A stretch of 64,000 nucleotides of DNA from positions 94,435 through 158,434 of the forward strand of contig VZRG01001699.1 of the NCBI GenBank assembly GCA_013397435.1. Reading direction: 5' to 3'. Positions 62,641-64,000 of the stretch are shown one piece after another; the first letter of the stretch is position 1; each line of letters opens with the position of its first letter. Origin of the DNA: Erythrocercus mccallii. Its lineage: Eukaryota > Chordata > Aves > Passeriformes > Dicruridae. A model generated the notes under the pieces. It saw only the letters and a list, made by a program, of their open reading frames with translations. It was not told the origin of the DNA and searched no databases. Made by a program: the position numbers and the translations under genes.

Positions 62641-63082
62641 GCTTATTTATTTTTAACTGTTTGATGTGGTTAAGCACCAAGAGCTGTGTAGAGCTATAAC
62701 TGTATAACTTGATTTAACACCATAAAATGTGAACCTGTTAAAATACCTATAAATGATTTTTGTAGTAAACAGACGATTTTAAGCACCAAAATATAAATTC
62801 CTAAAGGTAATAAACTGAATGATTCAATCAAGGTTAATAACCTAAACAAAATCTTTTTTTAGAATGTATTAAAACTATACAATTTTTTTTTTTTGCTTAA
62901 AATGTGCTTGAGCACCAAATGTTAAAGTCACAGTTTAAGAAATCCCCCCCTTTTTTTTGTTTTTTACCTCAGCCTTAAAATGGTTGAGATGAGCAAATAG
63001 TAAACGACACGAGACTTGTTCTTTAACAGCACCTTAAAGAAACACCGTGTGACTGCACCAGGAGGGGCACACCACACCACCC
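62641..63082 (-). other. TET1: proximal TET1 3' UTR (inferred)
   Basis: Sequence after the TET1 stop codon. It contains homopolymer runs that read on the minus strand as poly-A (62881-62894) and as A8 followed by G7 (62943-62959). It carries no coding potential. How far the UTR extends to the left is not determined. Confidence 0.5.
62646..62651 (-). terminator. TET1: candidate TET1 poly(A) signal AATAAA
   Basis: This is the first AATAAA that I see on the minus strand after the TET1 stop, about 430 nt downstream. Human TET1 has a much longer 3' UTR, so this may be only a proximal site or unused. Confidence 0.35.
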
Positions 63083-64000
63083 CTACGCCCAATGGTTGTA
63101 GGGCCCTGCCACTCGTGTCAGGGCGTACGAAGATACCGTGATCACGTTATCCTTGGTTACTGTTAACGCTCTGCGGGATGGAATTTGGTTGAACTCGTTG
63201 TCTTCATAAAAAATATCTCTGTTTTCACTTGGTTGCTTTGCTTTTCTGTTGCTGGAGCTCAGTTCAGGATTCTCTGTTCCTAATCGTTCCGCTTCCTTTT
63301 CTTTTTCTCTCGCCCTCTCGGCCATCTTTGCTTCCCACATGGCTAAACCGTGTTTTGGCTCATTTAAATTTTTGTGTTGGTAAAAAACTAAAGAAATTCT
63401 TGTGGGATGATTGCGGTTGGGTTTTTTAATTGGCGTGGTAGCGTGGAGTTCACGTCTTGCACATTCAATTAAGATAGAACCATGAGAAGGTGCCACAGCA
63501 ACCCCACCAATGTCATCATCCAAAAAATTGTGCTCGCTGTCTGACCACAATTCCTCAGCCTTTTCTTCAGAATCAGCCGGCTGTCCCAGTGTACGGTTTT
63601 GCTTTTCGTCAACACAATCAAAGTCACAGATCTGTCCTCGATGGGAGCTGCCCTTTTCCACCGAGCATCCATGGGAACAGTCAGCTTCGGTTCCGACCGC
63701 ATCCTTTGCCGAAGAGCTCAGCGGTACCGATGAGTCACAAGAGCTGATCGTCTCTGAGGGAGGAGAACTGTCCAACTGAAGTTGACAATTCTGTTTGTCT
63801 GGCTGATGTTCAAGTATAGTGGGCAGGGGCTCCTTGTGGGCTGGGGGGCCTGGAGCAGTGACCTCGGGAAGAATCGGTGGCACGCCGTTCACCTTATCGT
63901 TCAGCAGAATTCCAGTATAATCTTTGACTGACACATCAAAGCTCTTGCAATTAACATAAGGTGTCACATGAGGTTGCTTGGTACTGCATTCAAAATACCC
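63083..64000 (-). CDS. TET1: TET1 terminal exon, C-terminal part of dioxygenase domain (partial)
   Basis: TET1 is the nuclear Fe(II)/2-oxoglutarate dioxygenase that oxidises 5-methylcytosine to 5-hydroxymethylcytosine and beyond. The frame is open from the right edge to TAG at 63083-63085. Its first about 140 codons are the poorly conserved low-complexity insert of the double-stranded beta-helix. Then come ELWSDSEHNFLDDDIGGVAV, HGSILIECARRELHATTPIK and HPTRISLVFYQHKNLNEPKH. The His in ELHATTP (63443-63445) is the third iron ligand and the Arg in PTRISL (63398-63400) is the 2-oxoglutarate contact, by alignment with TET2 H1881 and R1896. The ending VAGPYNHWA is TET1-type (human NHWV), not TET2-type. 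The two earlier iron ligands and the Cys-rich part lie beyond the window. Confidence 0.96.
   Translation of the reverse strand, partial: GYFECSTKQPHVTPYVNCKSFDVSVKDYTGILLNDKVNGVPPILPEVTAPGPPAHKEPLPTILEHQPDKQNCQLQLDSSPPSETISSCDSSVPLSSSAKDAVGTEADCSHGCSVEKGSSHRGQICDFDCVDEKQNRTLGQPADSEEKAEELWSDSEHNFLDDDIGGVAVAPSHGSILIECARRELHATTPIKKPNRNHPTRISLVFYQHKNLNEPKHGLAMWEAKMAERAREKEKEAERLGTENPELSSSNRKAKQPSENRDIFYEDNEFNQIPSRRALTVTKDNVITVSSYALTRVAGPYNHWA

Noticed and set aside
1..64000. Bacterial-type systems, CRISPR arrays, tRNA or rRNA genes
   Set aside because: No regularly spaced repeats, no operon-like gene packing and no tRNA or rRNA consensus seen; the window is vertebrate chromosomal DNA.

Overview
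The window is vertebrate nuclear DNA, most likely from a bird. Genes are split into many short exons with GT-AG introns, CpG-rich promoters sit in AT-rich intergenic DNA, and the recognisable interspersed repeats are 3' ends of CR1 LINEs plus one retrovirus-like LTR. There are no operons, prokaryotic genes, CRISPR arrays or phage features. Most long open frames outside the exons below are chance frames.

Three genes lie in tandem, all on the minus strand: TET1 (right edge), CCAR1 (centre) and STOX1 (left edge). As I remember it, this is also the human order. TET1 is represented by part of its terminal exon (63083-64000), which carries the last iron-binding histidine and the 2-oxoglutarate-binding arginine of the dioxygenase. 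Its 3' UTR and about 15 kb of intergenic DNA follow to the left. CCAR1 is complete in its coding part: 24 coding exons between 46306 and 21600 give a continuous 3447-nt reading frame, 1148 residues plus stop. Its CpG-island promoter near 46.7-47.5 kb is interrupted by an assembly gap of 454 Ns, which probably hides the donor of the noncoding first exon. STOX1 contributes one internal exon (1162-1314) encoding the start of the winged-helix domain; its large 3' exon lies beyond the left edge and its conserved first coding exon was not found.

The three genes share no biochemical pathway that the sequence shows; their grouping is conserved synteny. TET1 oxidises 5-methylcytosine, CCAR1 is a nuclear transcription and splicing co-regulator, and STOX1 is a winged-helix DNA-binding protein.

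I found no new multi-gene system. Items worth a second look are: a near-perfect 26-bp hairpin in the STOX1 upstream region; an apparent GC-AG intron in CCAR1; an intragenic CpG-rich block with a reading frame open into CCAR1 coding exon 2; paired YY1-type motifs at the CCAR1 promoter; two mini-exons that look like an exon duplication; an antisense LTR with its own poly(A) signal in a CCAR1 intron; and two overlapping alternative hairpins in the longest CCAR1 intron.
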